NCBI GenBank assembly: GCA_020634375.1
Contig: JACKBX010000002.1
Span: 248,001-312,000, forward strand
Source: Ardenticatenaceae bacterium
GTDB lineage: Bacteria; Chloroflexota; Anaerolineae; Promineifilales; Promineifilaceae
DNA: 64,000 nucleotides
Direction of reading: 5' to 3'
Both the position numbers and the translations under genes were made by a program. Positions 25,895-35,200 of this stretch are shown piece after piece; position 1 is the first letter of the stretch, and each line of letters starts with the position of its first letter. The notes below the pieces were generated by a model. The model searched no databases and was not told the DNA's origin. It saw only the letters and a list, made by a program, of their open reading frames with translations.

Positions 25895-26691
25895 TCAGGC
25901 GGCCGAAAAACCCTGTTGTTCATTTTTATAAAGTCATTCTCGGTTATTGTTGTTCCGCGAGGCGCTTCAATAACAACATCCGCAATCTGTAAGCCAGGAG
26001 CACAATCGTTTAATGCATTTAAGGTATCATCTATTATCCATACACCAACCAAAGGTGCGTTAGGTGCATCAAGTGGTATATCTAATGTAACCAAATCAAG
26101 AACGGCCGTCAGGTTCTCTTTCGACGGTACATTACTTCTATAAATCTCTTCAGTCATTGGCGATAAAGTCGTGGTTATATGTTCTTCCGTCGTCACTCCA
26201 ATTAACCATTCACGAACATCTACACCAGCAATCAAATCATAGTAACGGAATCTATCGCCTGTGACTACATCAAATTCAAAAGCAATGGCGCCGATCCGTC
26301 GCCCATTTACCGATTGTCCACGACGCGTTGCAAAACCTTCTTGCAAATTCAACAACAAATATACTTTGCGTGGATATTGAATCCGGCCAGTCGAGAACTT
26401 AATCATTGCTGGCTGTTCAGGATATTCGCAATTATGTGTGTAATACAACTCTTGCCCAACATATAAAGGAAATGGTAGTTGTCTCTTTAGTCCCCCACGC
26501 TCTACATCAAATAAGTCGGAAAGGAAATAAGTATGGTCTCCATGCTCTTGAGCTGAAGCAAGAACATATATTGACTGTTGCCAATATATGTAGCCAATCA
26601 ATAGAGCTATGGCAATCAAACTAGAAACTATAGATAACCATGCACCCTTGCGGAAATGAGTAAGAGAAAGTTGATCCTTAGCCTCAACCAT
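25891..26691 (-). CDS. Single-span membrane protein of unknown function
   Basis: A 266-residue protein with a short cytoplasmic N-terminus, one membrane helix (about 19-38) and an extracytoplasmic domain of about 225 residues rich in beta-type sequence (PFPLYVGQELYYTHNCEYPE; RRIGAIAFEFDVVTGDRFRYYD). No family is recognised. The base composition is AT-rich. It lies 16 bases downstream of the zinc-ribbon gene on the same strand, so the two are probably cotranscribed. Confidence 0.65.
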   Translation of the reverse strand: MVEAKDQLSLTHFRKGAWLSIVSSLIAIALLIGYIYWQQSIYVLASAQEHGDHTYFLSDLFDVERGGLKRQLPFPLYVGQELYYTHNCEYPEQPAMIKFSTGRIQYPRKVYLLLNLQEGFATRRGQSVNGRRIGAIAFEFDVVTGDRFRYYDLIAGVDVREWLIGVTTEEHITTTLSPMTEEIYRSNVPSKENLTAVLDLVTLDIPLDAPNAPLVGVWIIDDTLNALNDCAPGLQIADVVIEAPRGTTITENDFIKMNNRVFRPPE

Positions 26692-26706
26692 AATGTCCCT
26701 TTTCTT

Positions 26707-27366
26707 CTATATCTTAAGAACTAAAATACTTAATTGAACTGGAATAAGCCCTAAAACAGTTACCAGTAAATGGTGACTAATAAAAATGGCCTGGGTTGTT
26801 TTTGGTAGCCATTTATCCCGATATTCATAAATGTTTTCTTGTCTTAACATCCCTAAATCCTCAAAAGCCTCCCAACCCAATCCAACATTACTAACAATAA
26901 TGGCTAACACGATGAAAATTGAAAGAGGATATTGAACATTAATGATGGCAAGTATGCTGACATTAATGGCTGCCGCCACGGTTAGGATAATCGTTTTTAT
27001 TTGGAATTTATCCATATGCTTTTCCATAGCAGTGTAATCACTTGGCGACATACCACACGAACCACATTTTTTGTCAACAGCAGGTATCTTTCGCTGACAT
27101 TTTTTACAATCTTTATACAGCCTGGTTCCACAAGAGACACAAAATTCATCAGAAGAACGATTACTACGCTTACACTTGGGACACGGTATAGTACTCGGCG
27201 TGATAACAATCTCTGCTGGAGCAGGCGGAGAAAGAAAAATGATTTGAGGATCGCTAGAATCCTTTTTCTTCAGGAAATAATATTCAATCCCCCATCCAAT
27301 AATTGGAATAATGATGGAAAAAAAGGAAACAATGGAGGAAAATGAAAATGTAGTAGGTTCGTTCAT
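26707..27366 (-). CDS. Zinc-ribbon membrane protein
   Basis: A protein of about 219 residues from ATG 27366 (GTG 27399 would add 11). It has a membrane helix near the N-terminus (SFFSIIIPIIGWGIEYYFL), then two CxxC-type zinc ribbons (IPCPKCKRSNRSSDEFCVSCG and KDCKKCQRKIPAVDKKCGSCG) in the manner of double-zinc-ribbon proteins, and two further hydrophobic segments in the C-terminal half. Function unknown. AT-rich and with no ACGGCCGT, consistent with the surrounding block being acquired. Confidence 0.7.
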   Translation of the reverse strand: MNEPTTFSFSSIVSFFSIIIPIIGWGIEYYFLKKKDSSDPQIIFLSPPAPAEIVITPSTIPCPKCKRSNRSSDEFCVSCGTRLYKDCKKCQRKIPAVDKKCGSCGMSPSDYTAMEKHMDKFQIKTIILTVAAAINVSILAIINVQYPLSIFIVLAIIVSNVGLGWEAFEDLGMLRQENIYEYRDKWLPKTTQAIFISHHLLVTVLGLIPVQLSILVLKI

Positions 27367-27443
27367 AATATTTTTGGAGGAAGCTCGAAACAACTTCACC
27401 GGTTAAAACGATCAATTGGTAAACACCCACCATGTTAATTATG

Positions 27444-27554
27444 ATCGTATCCTGATGTGATTGCAATCGTGTCCTAACACGATTACGATCCTCTCCTGAC
27501 ACGATTGCAATCGTGTCCCGATGCGTTTGCAATCGTGTCCTGATACGATTTGCA
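27444..27554. repeat. Five tandem 22-bp palindromic iterons
   Basis: Units begin at 27444, 27466, 27488, 27510 and 27532 (the last is 23 bp). The consensus is ATCGTGTCCTGACACGATTGCA, in which ATCGTGTC and GACACGAT are complementary, so every unit is itself a small palindrome. There is no spacer between units. The pattern resembles iterons of replication origins or clustered operator sites, not CRISPR. It lies between the divergently spaced 5' end of the zinc-ribbon gene and the 3' end of the HU gene. Confidence 0.85.
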
Positions 27555-27574
27555 AAATCAAGAATCAGACGCGT

Positions 27575-27603
27575 GTTGGGGCATGGCGGCGCCATGCCCC
27601 AAC
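27575..27603 (-). terminator. Perfect 13-bp hairpin after the HU gene
   Basis: GTTGGGGCATGGC (27575-27587) and its exact complement (27591-27603) flank a GGC loop, 22 bases beyond the HU stop codon on the minus strand. There is no strong T-run, so it may terminate weakly or protect the mRNA end. Confidence 0.6.
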
Positions 27604-27624
27604 CAGATTTATATCACCTGGACG

Positions 27625-28008
27625 TTATTCTACTTTTCGGAATTCGATATTGTTCAATACCTGCTTAAACTCTTTGCCAGGTGTAAATCTGGGCAGGACG
27701 TTGGTGATGTTCTTATCGCTCACCTCTTCCGGCGTATCCGATCCTTCGCTTTTGATACGCAGCCAAAAAGAGCCAAAATCGCCTAATTGCACAACGATGC
27801 CCTTAGCCAGGGTACGTGGCAGAACGGTCAAAAATCCTTCCAGCACTGCCAGCGTATCAATCCGGCTAACGGTGGAAATCTCGCCAATCTCGGCTGACAA
27901 ATCCCGCAAATCCATCTTCTCGGTGCTGTTGACCGATGGATAATACTTGGCGGGAGCGGCAACGTCGCCCGGCTTTCCTCTGGCAATCACTTTGTATCTT
28001 ACTGTCAT
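27625..28008 (-). CDS. HU-like DNA-binding protein, Bacteroidota type
   Basis: ATG 28008, preceded by AAGGAG, gives 127 residues, longer than classical HU (about 90). The opening MTVRYKVIARGKPGD and the segments KYYPSV, DLSAEIGEISTVSRID, VVQLGDFGSFWLRIKSEGS and RFTPGKEFKQVLNNIEFRKV follow the HU-related family (TIGR01201-like) typical of Bacteroidota rather than ordinary HU/IHF. It should bend or package DNA. With the iteron array next to it and the AT-rich neighbourhood, horizontal transfer is likely, though this rests on motif memory and not on a search. Confidence 0.82.
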   Translation of the reverse strand: MTVRYKVIARGKPGDVAAPAKYYPSVNSTEKMDLRDLSAEIGEISTVSRIDTLAVLEGFLTVLPRTLAKGIVVQLGDFGSFWLRIKSEGSDTPEEVSDKNITNVLPRFTPGKEFKQVLNNIEFRKVE

Positions 28009-28280
28009 TTCAGGTTTCTCCTTCAACGAAACTGGCGCACAACGGCCGTATCTATACAACCCTTGTGCAAATGATTAAATCGGCACAAGGAACACCCAGC
28101 CTTAACGCAGGCACGCGACAACCACCTGCCATGTTTAATGGCGGGTTGCAATGCTTTAGGGATGGCTCAAGTACCGTAACAAACATATTTGTTGTATTGT
28201 TTTTTGGCGGCCTCTGGCAAGGACAGGCCTATCAAACAAGCACGACTAAGATAACATAATCGGGGGCAAACAGTCAAAAA
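28009..28280. other. Intergenic region upstream of the HU gene
   Basis: About 270 bases containing the presumed minus-strand promoter of the HU gene. I see no convincing -35/-10 pair, no gene and no repeat family. AT content rises toward 28180-28220. It marks the right edge of the AT-richer block. Confidence 0.5.
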
Positions 28281-28310
28281 AAACCGGGTTTTTCCAAAAA
28301 AACCCGGTTT
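28281..28310 (-). terminator. Intrinsic terminator of the moxR-DUF58-PDZ operon
   Basis: AAACCGGGTTTTT (28281-28293) pairs perfectly with AAAAACCCGGTTT (28298-28310). Read on the minus strand it is followed by eight T residues and lies eight bases after the PDZ gene stop. The A/T-rich flanks on both sides make it potentially bidirectional. Confidence 0.88.
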
Positions 28311-28317
28311 CTATAGT

Positions 28318-29046
28318 CTACGGGGCTAGTTCAATCCCCAAATACCCGCGGCTGGCATCGTCCGGGTGTGGGATGAGAATCACTTCGCGCAGCAGCGTCT
28401 CCGTACCGCGCCGCAGCATCAACATCAACGTGTCGCCGGGCTGCTTGTCTTGCATCGCCGCAAACAATTCATCACGTGCTAAAAGCGCTTGCTGGTCTAC
28501 CGCGACAATCACATCCCCCACAGCCACCCCCGCTGCCTCCGCCGGGCTGCCTAGCACCACATGGCTGATGACGAGCGGGCCAGGCCGTGCGGGTACGGCA
28601 TTGGGCACGGCCGTTCCCGGCCCCAAAATCTCCAGGCCCAGGCGCGGCAAGGTGTCGGCAAGAGTGAGAGGGTAAACGGCCGTCTCATTCCCCCGCAGCA
28701 CTTGCAGCGCCAACTCGTCCCCCGCCTCGTGCACCCAAATGAGCTGCTGTAATTGATCAACGGCCGTCATCGGCTGGCCGTCTACCTGTAAAATAATATC
28801 GCCGCGCCGCAGTCCGGCGGCAACGGCGGGGCCATCCGGCACAAGCCGCACAATCAACAAGCCTTGCTCACTGAGAACGGCCGTGTCTCCCACAGCAGGC
28901 GCAGGCGTCGGCGGCGCTGGCTCTTTAAGCTGGTTATACAGGAAAAAGGCCGCCGCACCGCTGCCGCCGCACACCAAAATGACCACGATGCCAATCAACA
29001 CGCCCACCAGCCACCGCTGCCGACCCATTTCGTTCATCTCGCTCAC
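28318..29046 (-). CDS. Membrane-anchored protein with two PDZ domains
   Basis: A 242-residue protein from GTG 29046, which overlaps the DUF58 stop as GTGA. One membrane helix (about 12-37) is followed by a Pro-rich linker and two PDZ domains (about 55-130, GPAVAAGLRRGDIILQVDGQPM; about 150-230, GSPAEAAGVAVGDVIVAVDQQAL). There is no protease domain, so it is a binding or scaffold protein outside the membrane. As third gene of a moxR-DUF58 operon it may present partners or substrates to that module. Contains five ACGGCCGT or close variants. Confidence 0.85.
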   Translation of the reverse strand: MSEMNEMGRQRWLVGVLIGIVVILVCGGSGAAAFFLYNQLKEPAPPTPAPAVGDTAVLSEQGLLIVRLVPDGPAVAAGLRRGDIILQVDGQPMTAVDQLQQLIWVHEAGDELALQVLRGNETAVYPLTLADTLPRLGLEILGPGTAVPNAVPARPGPLVISHVVLGSPAEAAGVAVGDVIVAVDQQALLARDELFAAMQDKQPGDTLMLMLRRGTETLLREVILIPHPDDASRGYLGIELAP

Positions 29047-30338
29047 CCCGGTATGAAAGTGCCTATTTTAGAACGGCCCTGGCTAAGAACGGCCGTAATA
29101 TCATCCCCATTATTCACCAGATACGAAATCAAATTATTCGCTTGCAGCAGCGCCGCCAGCGTCGCCGCCGAACGCGAACCACCAAACGACTCCGGGTTCA
29201 CCAACACCGTCACAATCCGCAGCCCACGCCGCATCAACTGCCGCGCCGAAACCACCCACTCCTCCTGGCTGCTCGGCGTCACCACAATCAACGTCGTCCC
29301 CTTCGGAAACAGATGCAGTTCCCCATTAATCATATCCCCCAGCGGAACCTGCCCCTCCGCACGCAAAACCGCCAGCGTCTCCAAAATACGGTTCAACTGC
29401 CGCTCACTGCGGTCCGGCTGCACCACCTCATTCGACTGCCCATACGCCAGCATCCCCACAGCGCGGTCTTGCCGCAAAAAATACTGCGCCAACGACGCCG
29501 CAATCGTCACCGTATAATCTTCCGTATTCTCCGGCAGCTCAAACGTTTCCAGGCGCATCCACGCCGGCAAATCACTCAATGAAGGTTGAACAGCCTCATC
29601 ACGAATACGCGGCGCCACATGCCCAAACACCGACATATCCGGAATCACCCAAATGTCAGCCAGCGGGTCTAACTCAAATTCCTTGACAATGAGCCGGTCG
29701 CGCCGCGCCGTGCTGGGCCAATGAATACGGCCAAAACTGTCACCCGGCGCATAATCGCGCACGCCAGACGCATTTGTCGTCACATAATGGGTACGGCGAC
29801 GCAGCGCATCCCCTCCCGACAAAATCCCCACTGGCAGCGCAAAATTGTGGATGTCCACCGTCATGGGATAGACCACAATATTCCGCGTTTGCGTATCCTG
29901 TCGCTGCATAGGAAACAGCCCAAACGGATCACTGGTACTGATACGCACCGGGCCAAGTTGATAGCGTCCACGCTGGCGACAAATCGTCGTCGCCCGCCAA
30001 CTGTGCGAGCCACGCGGCCGTAAACCATTCACCACATAACTGGACAAATGCCCCGGCAGTTCCGACGAATCACGCACTTCCAGCCACAGCGTGGGGAACA
30101 GACTGCTGTTCCGCACCGTAAAGCGCTCCTCCAAAGGGCGGCCAACCTGTGTACGAAACGTGCGCGTGGTACGCGAAAAACGCACTGCATTAATATTCAA
30201 CCAGGCCCAAAGAAACGACAGGATCAACAGCAAGCCCAGCAAATAAGCCAGGTTGAACAACAACGCCCGCCCAGTCAGCAGCGCCGTAAAAAGCGCAGCC
30301 AACGTCAGAATAAAAACAACGGTTCGGCGGTGTTTCAT
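29043..30338 (-). CDS. DUF58 (vWA-like) membrane protein
   Basis: A 431-residue protein with two N-terminal membrane helices (about 6-25 and 28-46), a beta-rich region (RTFRTQVGRPLEERFTVRN) and the DUF58 signature GVRDYAPGDSFGRIHWPSTARRD near residues 193-215, followed by a vWA-like C-terminal part. DUF58 proteins are nearly always partnered with a MoxR ATPase, as here, five bases downstream of that gene. The module is thought to chaperone or insert cofactors into membrane or secreted complexes; its client is unknown. Confidence 0.9.
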   Translation of the reverse strand: MKHRRTVVFILTLAALFTALLTGRALLFNLAYLLGLLLILSFLWAWLNINAVRFSRTTRTFRTQVGRPLEERFTVRNSSLFPTLWLEVRDSSELPGHLSSYVVNGLRPRGSHSWRATTICRQRGRYQLGPVRISTSDPFGLFPMQRQDTQTRNIVVYPMTVDIHNFALPVGILSGGDALRRRTHYVTTNASGVRDYAPGDSFGRIHWPSTARRDRLIVKEFELDPLADIWVIPDMSVFGHVAPRIRDEAVQPSLSDLPAWMRLETFELPENTEDYTVTIAASLAQYFLRQDRAVGMLAYGQSNEVVQPDRSERQLNRILETLAVLRAEGQVPLGDMINGELHLFPKGTTLIVVTPSSQEEWVVSARQLMRRGLRIVTVLVNPESFGGSRSAATLAALLQANNLISYLVNNGDDITAVLSQGRSKIGTFIPG

Positions 30339-30343
30339 GGCTG

Positions 30344-31294
30344 TTAGCCTCTAACTTGTGCCCCAGGGACGGGCAAGCGGTTCAAAATCTCCTGCACAAT
30401 TTCTTCTGGCTGCACATCTTTGATGCGGGCCGCCGGGCCAACAATAATGCGATGACCAAGCGCAGCCCCTGCCAACGCCTTCACATCATCCGGCAGCACG
30501 TAGTCACGCCCAAACATAGCCGCCCGCGCCTGGCACAAGCGATAAATTGCCAGCGCCCCCCGCGAACTGGAACCCAGGTATACATCAGGATGCTCACGGG
30601 TTTCGCGCACAATGTCCACCATATACTCTTTGACCTTTTGGTCAATGTAAATCTCACGAATGGCTTTCTGTGCGGCCTGCAACTCCTCAACTGTCACCTT
30701 TTGCGTCAACTCGTCAACCGGGTGGGTAAACTGCTGCCGGTCTAATACCTCGATTTCTTCGCTGCGGCTGGCATAACCCAGGCGAATGCGCAGCATAAAA
30801 CGATCCAGTTGGGCTTCAGGCAGTGGGAACGTACCTTCATATTCAATCGGGTTTTGTGTTGCCAACACCATAAAGGGCGGGCCAAGACGGTATGTGCTGC
30901 CGTCCACAGTAACCTGACGCTCTTCCATCGCTTCCAGCAGCGCCGACTGCGTTTTGGGCGTGGCACGATTAATTTCATCTACCAGCACAATTTGCGCATG
31001 GATGGGGCCATGCCGAAACTCGAACTCGCGGGTCTTCTGATTAAAGACAGATACGCCCGTGACGTCGCTGGGCAGCATATCTGGAGTAAACTGGATGCGC
31101 TGGAAATGGCAACCGACGGATTTAGAAAGGGACTTGGCAAGTACGGTCTTACCGACACCGGGCACATCCTCGATGAGGATATGTCCCTGGCAAAGCAGGC
31201 CCAGCACGGTAAGCTGCACGGCCTGTTTTTTACCAATAATTACACGCTCAACATTCTCAACTATCTGGTTGGCAACTGCCTGAACATCAGCCAT
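30344..31294 (-). CDS. MoxR-family AAA+ ATPase
   Basis: A 316-residue AAA+ ATPase from ATG 31294, preceded by TAAGGAGC; an upstream in-frame ATG (31333) is less likely. Walker A is EDVPGVGKTVLAKSL, Walker B is VLVDEINRA, with sensor-1 in LATQNPIEYEGTFPLPEAQLDRF and an arginine-rich region SSSRGALAIYRLCQARA. MoxR ATPases act as chaperones with DUF58/vWA partners, and the next two genes supply a DUF58 protein and a PDZ protein. A transglutaminase-like gene, often third in this operon, is absent. Confidence 0.94.
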   Translation of the reverse strand: MADVQAVANQIVENVERVIIGKKQAVQLTVLGLLCQGHILIEDVPGVGKTVLAKSLSKSVGCHFQRIQFTPDMLPSDVTGVSVFNQKTREFEFRHGPIHAQIVLVDEINRATPKTQSALLEAMEERQVTVDGSTYRLGPPFMVLATQNPIEYEGTFPLPEAQLDRFMLRIRLGYASRSEEIEVLDRQQFTHPVDELTQKVTVEELQAAQKAIREIYIDQKVKEYMVDIVRETREHPDVYLGSSSRGALAIYRLCQARAAMFGRDYVLPDDVKALAGAALGHRIIVGPAARIKDVQPEEIVQEILNRLPVPGAQVRG

Positions 31295-31631
31295 TGGTTC
31301 GCTCCTTACTTGAGGGATTTGTTGGTAAGGCAACCCTTTTATTGCCCTGTAGCTATGGGATGGGTATCCAGCCCAACCTTTAGCTTAAGATTGTATCACA
31401 GTCGGGTATTTTGGTGACATAATGGTGGCAATCGTTAGGAAAACGTAGGGTAGCTGGATTTTGCAGCATCGGGTAGTGGTGTGCCAGTAAGTAACGGATT
31501 GTATTTATAGATACACCACATTGGCAACCTCTTCGGCAATACCATAAAATACACGCAGACGGCGCGATTACCGTTACGGCCACTATTCAATTGCCGCTAG
31601 GTATGGTAACAACAATGGATATGGAAACAAC
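31295..31631. other. Divergent intergenic region moxR / PfpI gene
   Basis: 337 bases between divergent genes, which must hold both promoters. I see no convincing promoter hexamers with correct spacing, no RNA gene and no heptamer island. The stretch 31500-31560 is AT-richer (GGATTGTATTTATAGATACACC). No other feature seen. Confidence 0.5.
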
Positions 31632-32204
31632 ATGAAAGCTGCATTCGTTATTTTCGACCAGATGACGGCCCTCGATTTTGTGGGCTTTTACGATCCGGTG
31701 ACACGGTTGAAATCCATGCAGATCATGGACGATTTTGAATGGGATATTTGCGCCCGAACGCCGCAAGTCATGGCGGATCGTGGGCTGCGGTTCCAGGCGG
31801 ATGTCATCGCCAAACCTCTGAGCGACTATGACATCTTATTTGTGCCTGGTGGCTATGGAACCCGGCAGTTGCAACATGATTCCGTGTTTATGGATTGGTT
31901 GGCAACGGCCGTTACCGTGCCGCTAAAAATCTCAGTGTGTACCGGGGCGCTGCTGCTTGGCGCGGCCGGGTTTTTGTACGGCCGTCGCGCCACCACCCAT
32001 CCCAGCGCGTACAAAGAACTGGCCGCCTACTGCCACACCGTCGTCCCGGAACGAGTGATAGATGAAGGCGGCATTATCACCGCTGGCGGCGTGTCAGCCG
32101 CCATTGACGTAGGGCTGCATCTGGTAGAACGATTGGCAGGCAGTCCAACCCGGACACGCATCGCCAATCAGATGGATTATCCGTATCAACCTGGTCAAAC
32201 ATGA
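31632..32204 (+). CDS. DJ-1/PfpI family protein
   Basis: A 190-residue class-I glutamine amidotransferase-like protein of the DJ-1/PfpI family. The nucleophile elbow is SVCTGALLLGAAG with Cys103, and FVPGGYGTRQL supplies the oxyanion-loop region. The overall pattern is closest to the isonitrile hydratase and AraC-N-terminal group (DFVGFYDP opening, TTHPSAYKEL, GGVSAAIDVGLHLVERLAG). Substrate unknown. It overlaps the histidine kinase gene by ATGA, so the two are co-translated; whether it feeds a signal to the kinase is open. Confidence 0.88.
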   Translation: MKAAFVIFDQMTALDFVGFYDPVTRLKSMQIMDDFEWDICARTPQVMADRGLRFQADVIAKPLSDYDILFVPGGYGTRQLQHDSVFMDWLATAVTVPLKISVCTGALLLGAAGFLYGRRATTHPSAYKELAAYCHTVVPERVIDEGGIITAGGVSAAIDVGLHLVERLAGSPTRTRIANQMDYPYQPGQT

Positions 32205-35200
32205 CAACTCAATTTTATCGTTTACTGCGTACATTGAATCCCCGTCGCAGCCTGCGCGCGCAGGCCGCGCTTGTTTTTGGCGCGTTGACAATTTTGTTAG
32301 CCATCCTCATCAGCTTTTTGGTGGAACGAATCGCCCAAACCGATTTGCAAGAAGCCAGCGGCAACAAGTTGGCCGAACTAGCCTACTATTTGGCCGAATC
32401 ACTGGATCGGGATGTTTACACCCGGTATCAAGACCTGGAACTGCTTTCATTAGCCGGGCCACTGTCCGATCCGAATGCGTCACTTGATTCAAAACAGCAC
32501 GTTTTGGCCCGTTTTCAAGAGATTTACCCGCATTATACCTGGGTAGGACTGGCTGATCTGTCCGGGCAAATGGTGACCAGCGTGGGCGACCGGCCGGGCG
32601 ACAACGAAACGGTGGCGACGTTGCCCTGGTTTGTCGAGGCTTTGCGACGGCCGTATGTGGGCGATTTGTACACGGCCGTTGCCGGTGGCGATCTAGCCCA
32701 TTACGTCACCATCGCCATTCCCGTGATAGACGCCAACGGCCAACAAACCGGCATTTTAGGCACTTACCTGGAAGAAGGCTGGATACAGGAAATCGAAACC
32801 TCGCTGCTGCAACCTTCTCAAGCCCGGTCCGATGTAAATATCATGGCGCTCACGGAAAACGGTCGTTTCCTCTTCGGCAGCGCCGACCTGGAAAACGAAT
32901 CCGTTTGCATATCGGCCGTTCCCGCCGCCCGGAGCGGTGACAACGGCTATCTGGTCAACACCCGGCCCGATGACAAATCATACCTCGTCGGCTATGCTCG
33001 TACTCCCGCCCACCCCAATCTGTCCGGCCCCGGCTGGTTGGTTCTGGCCTGCCAAGAAGCGGGGATGGCATTGGCTCCAGTACAGCAATTGCAGCAGCGC
33101 GTTCTCCTCGTCGGCAGCAGTTTGAGCATTTTGTTCTTGCTTATCGGCTGGGTCATCGCCGGGCGCATGACCAGCCCCATCACCGCCATTGCCCGCGCCG
33201 CCAACCGCTTACGACGCAGTGAAGCAGACGCCGCCATCCCGGTTTATGAGAGCGGGGATGAGGTTGGCGTTCTCTCTAAATCGCTACACGAACTTGTAAG
33301 CAGCCTGGCCCAACGCACCGGCGAATTGGCCGCAACTGAACAAGAATTGCAGGAAGTCAACAACACGTTGGAAACAATCATCCAATCTGTGCCCCTGGCA
33401 ATTTTTCTGCTCGACCCGGAAGGCATCGCACACGCCTGGAATCCGGCCGCCCGCGAGATGTTTAGCTGGCATGAAGACGATCTGGCGGCGCCGCCTAATC
33501 CCATCCACGCCATGCAGCGTGAGCCGGATTTCCGCGAGATGCTGCACCGCGCTTTAGGCGGCGAGGTGCTGACCAATGTAGAAAAGCAGCACGTCCGGCA
33601 CGATGGCACACCGATGCACGTCAGCATTGCGATGGCCCCCATCCATGATGCCCAGGGCCAACCTACCGGCGCGGTGACGGTGCTGGCCGATGTGACAGAG
33701 CGCAAGCAAGCCGAAACGCAGCTGCGCGACGCGCATCGCACGTTGGCAATTTTGATGAGCAATTTGCCGGGCATGGCCTACCGCCGCCGCCCGGATGACC
33801 GGCACGCCCTGACGTTTGTCAGCGATGGCTGTTTTGACCTGACCGGCTATACGCGGGAGGCGTTGTTGGGCGATGGCGCGGTTCACTACGCCGATTTGAT
33901 TCACCCGGATGACCGGGAGGACGTGTTTGCAGAGATTGAGCGGGGCGTGATGGCGGGACGGCCGTATCAATGTACCTACCGCATCACCACTGCCAGCGGG
34001 CGCGAACGCTGGGTGTGGGAGCAAGGCGAAGCGATTCTTGCTGAAGATGGTACGCTGCAAGCGTTAGAAGGGTTCATCACCGACAATACCGGTCAGGTGA
34101 TGGCCCGGCAAGAATTAGAACAGCGCGTCGCCGACCGCACGCGCAAACTATCGGTGTTGAACGATGTGCTGCGCCTGACAAGCACAACCGGTGACTTGCC
34201 CACGCTGCTGTCTCGCGCCTTGCCGCGAGTATTGGCCGCCACGCATAGCGAGGTGGGGTACATTCATTTGCTAGACGGCAATAACCAACTCAACCTGACC
34301 ACCCAGCAAGGGATCGGTTCTCCTGTCGTTGCCGCTATTGCGGCCGTCTTGCTGGAAGATGACGGTTCCGCTTGCGCCTGGGTAATGGCCCATAATACTG
34401 TACTGACCATCCCCAAAATTCGCGCCGATGCTCGCACGGCCAGCCTGGTTGATCTGCCGCCGCATTTGCACGCTTACACCGGCGTACCGCTGGTCTCTGG
34501 CGAAAAAGTTCTGGGCGTTTTAAGTCTGGTCGGGCAAGAAGCATCCCAGTTTAATGATGACGAAATTGATTTGTTGGCGGCAGTAGGACGGCAAATTGGC
34601 AGCGCCATTGAAACGGCGCGGCTGCGCCAACAAGAAGGTTACTTGATGGTGCTGAAGGAACGCAACCGGCTGGCCCGCGATTTGCATGATTCGGTGACGC
34701 AGTCGTTGTACAGCGTGGTGCTGTTTGCCGAGGCGGGACGGCGCAAGCTGACTGCCGGCCAGATCGAGCAAGCGACAACGTATTTGGAGCGGGTAAATGA
34801 TACCGGCCAGCAGGCGTTGAAGGAGATGCGGCTGTTTATTCACAAGTTACGGCCGTTGGCCTTGCAAGAAGAAGGATTGGCCCGCGCCTTGCAGCAGCGG
34901 CTGAAAGCAGTCGAGGGACGCAGTGGTATTGACCATGATCTGATTGTGGAAGGTAATCTCGATTTGCCGCCGCGATTGGAAGAGGCACTGTACCACATCA
35001 GCCAGGAGGCGTTGAATAATTCGTTGAAACACGCCCGCGCCAGCAAGGTGAGTGTGCGTCTGGCGGCCAGTGATAAGCAGGTGGAGATGGAGATTAGTGA
35101 TGATGGGCGGGGATTTGATGTGCCGGAAACGGCCGTGTCCAGCGATGGCATCGGCCTCAAAAGTATGCGCGAACGGGCCGATGCTTTTGGCGGCACCGTC

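Noticed and set aside
27444..27554. CRISPR array
   Set aside because: The five 22-bp units are directly adjacent with no spacers, and no cas genes are nearby; they are iterons or operators.
29142..30347. Arg/Gln-rich plus-strand reading frames
   Set aside because: They are complements of the DUF58 gene with low-complexity composition and no start signals.
31295..31631. RNA gene in the divergent spacer
   Set aside because: No tRNA-like T-arm, no conserved stem pattern or terminator was visible.
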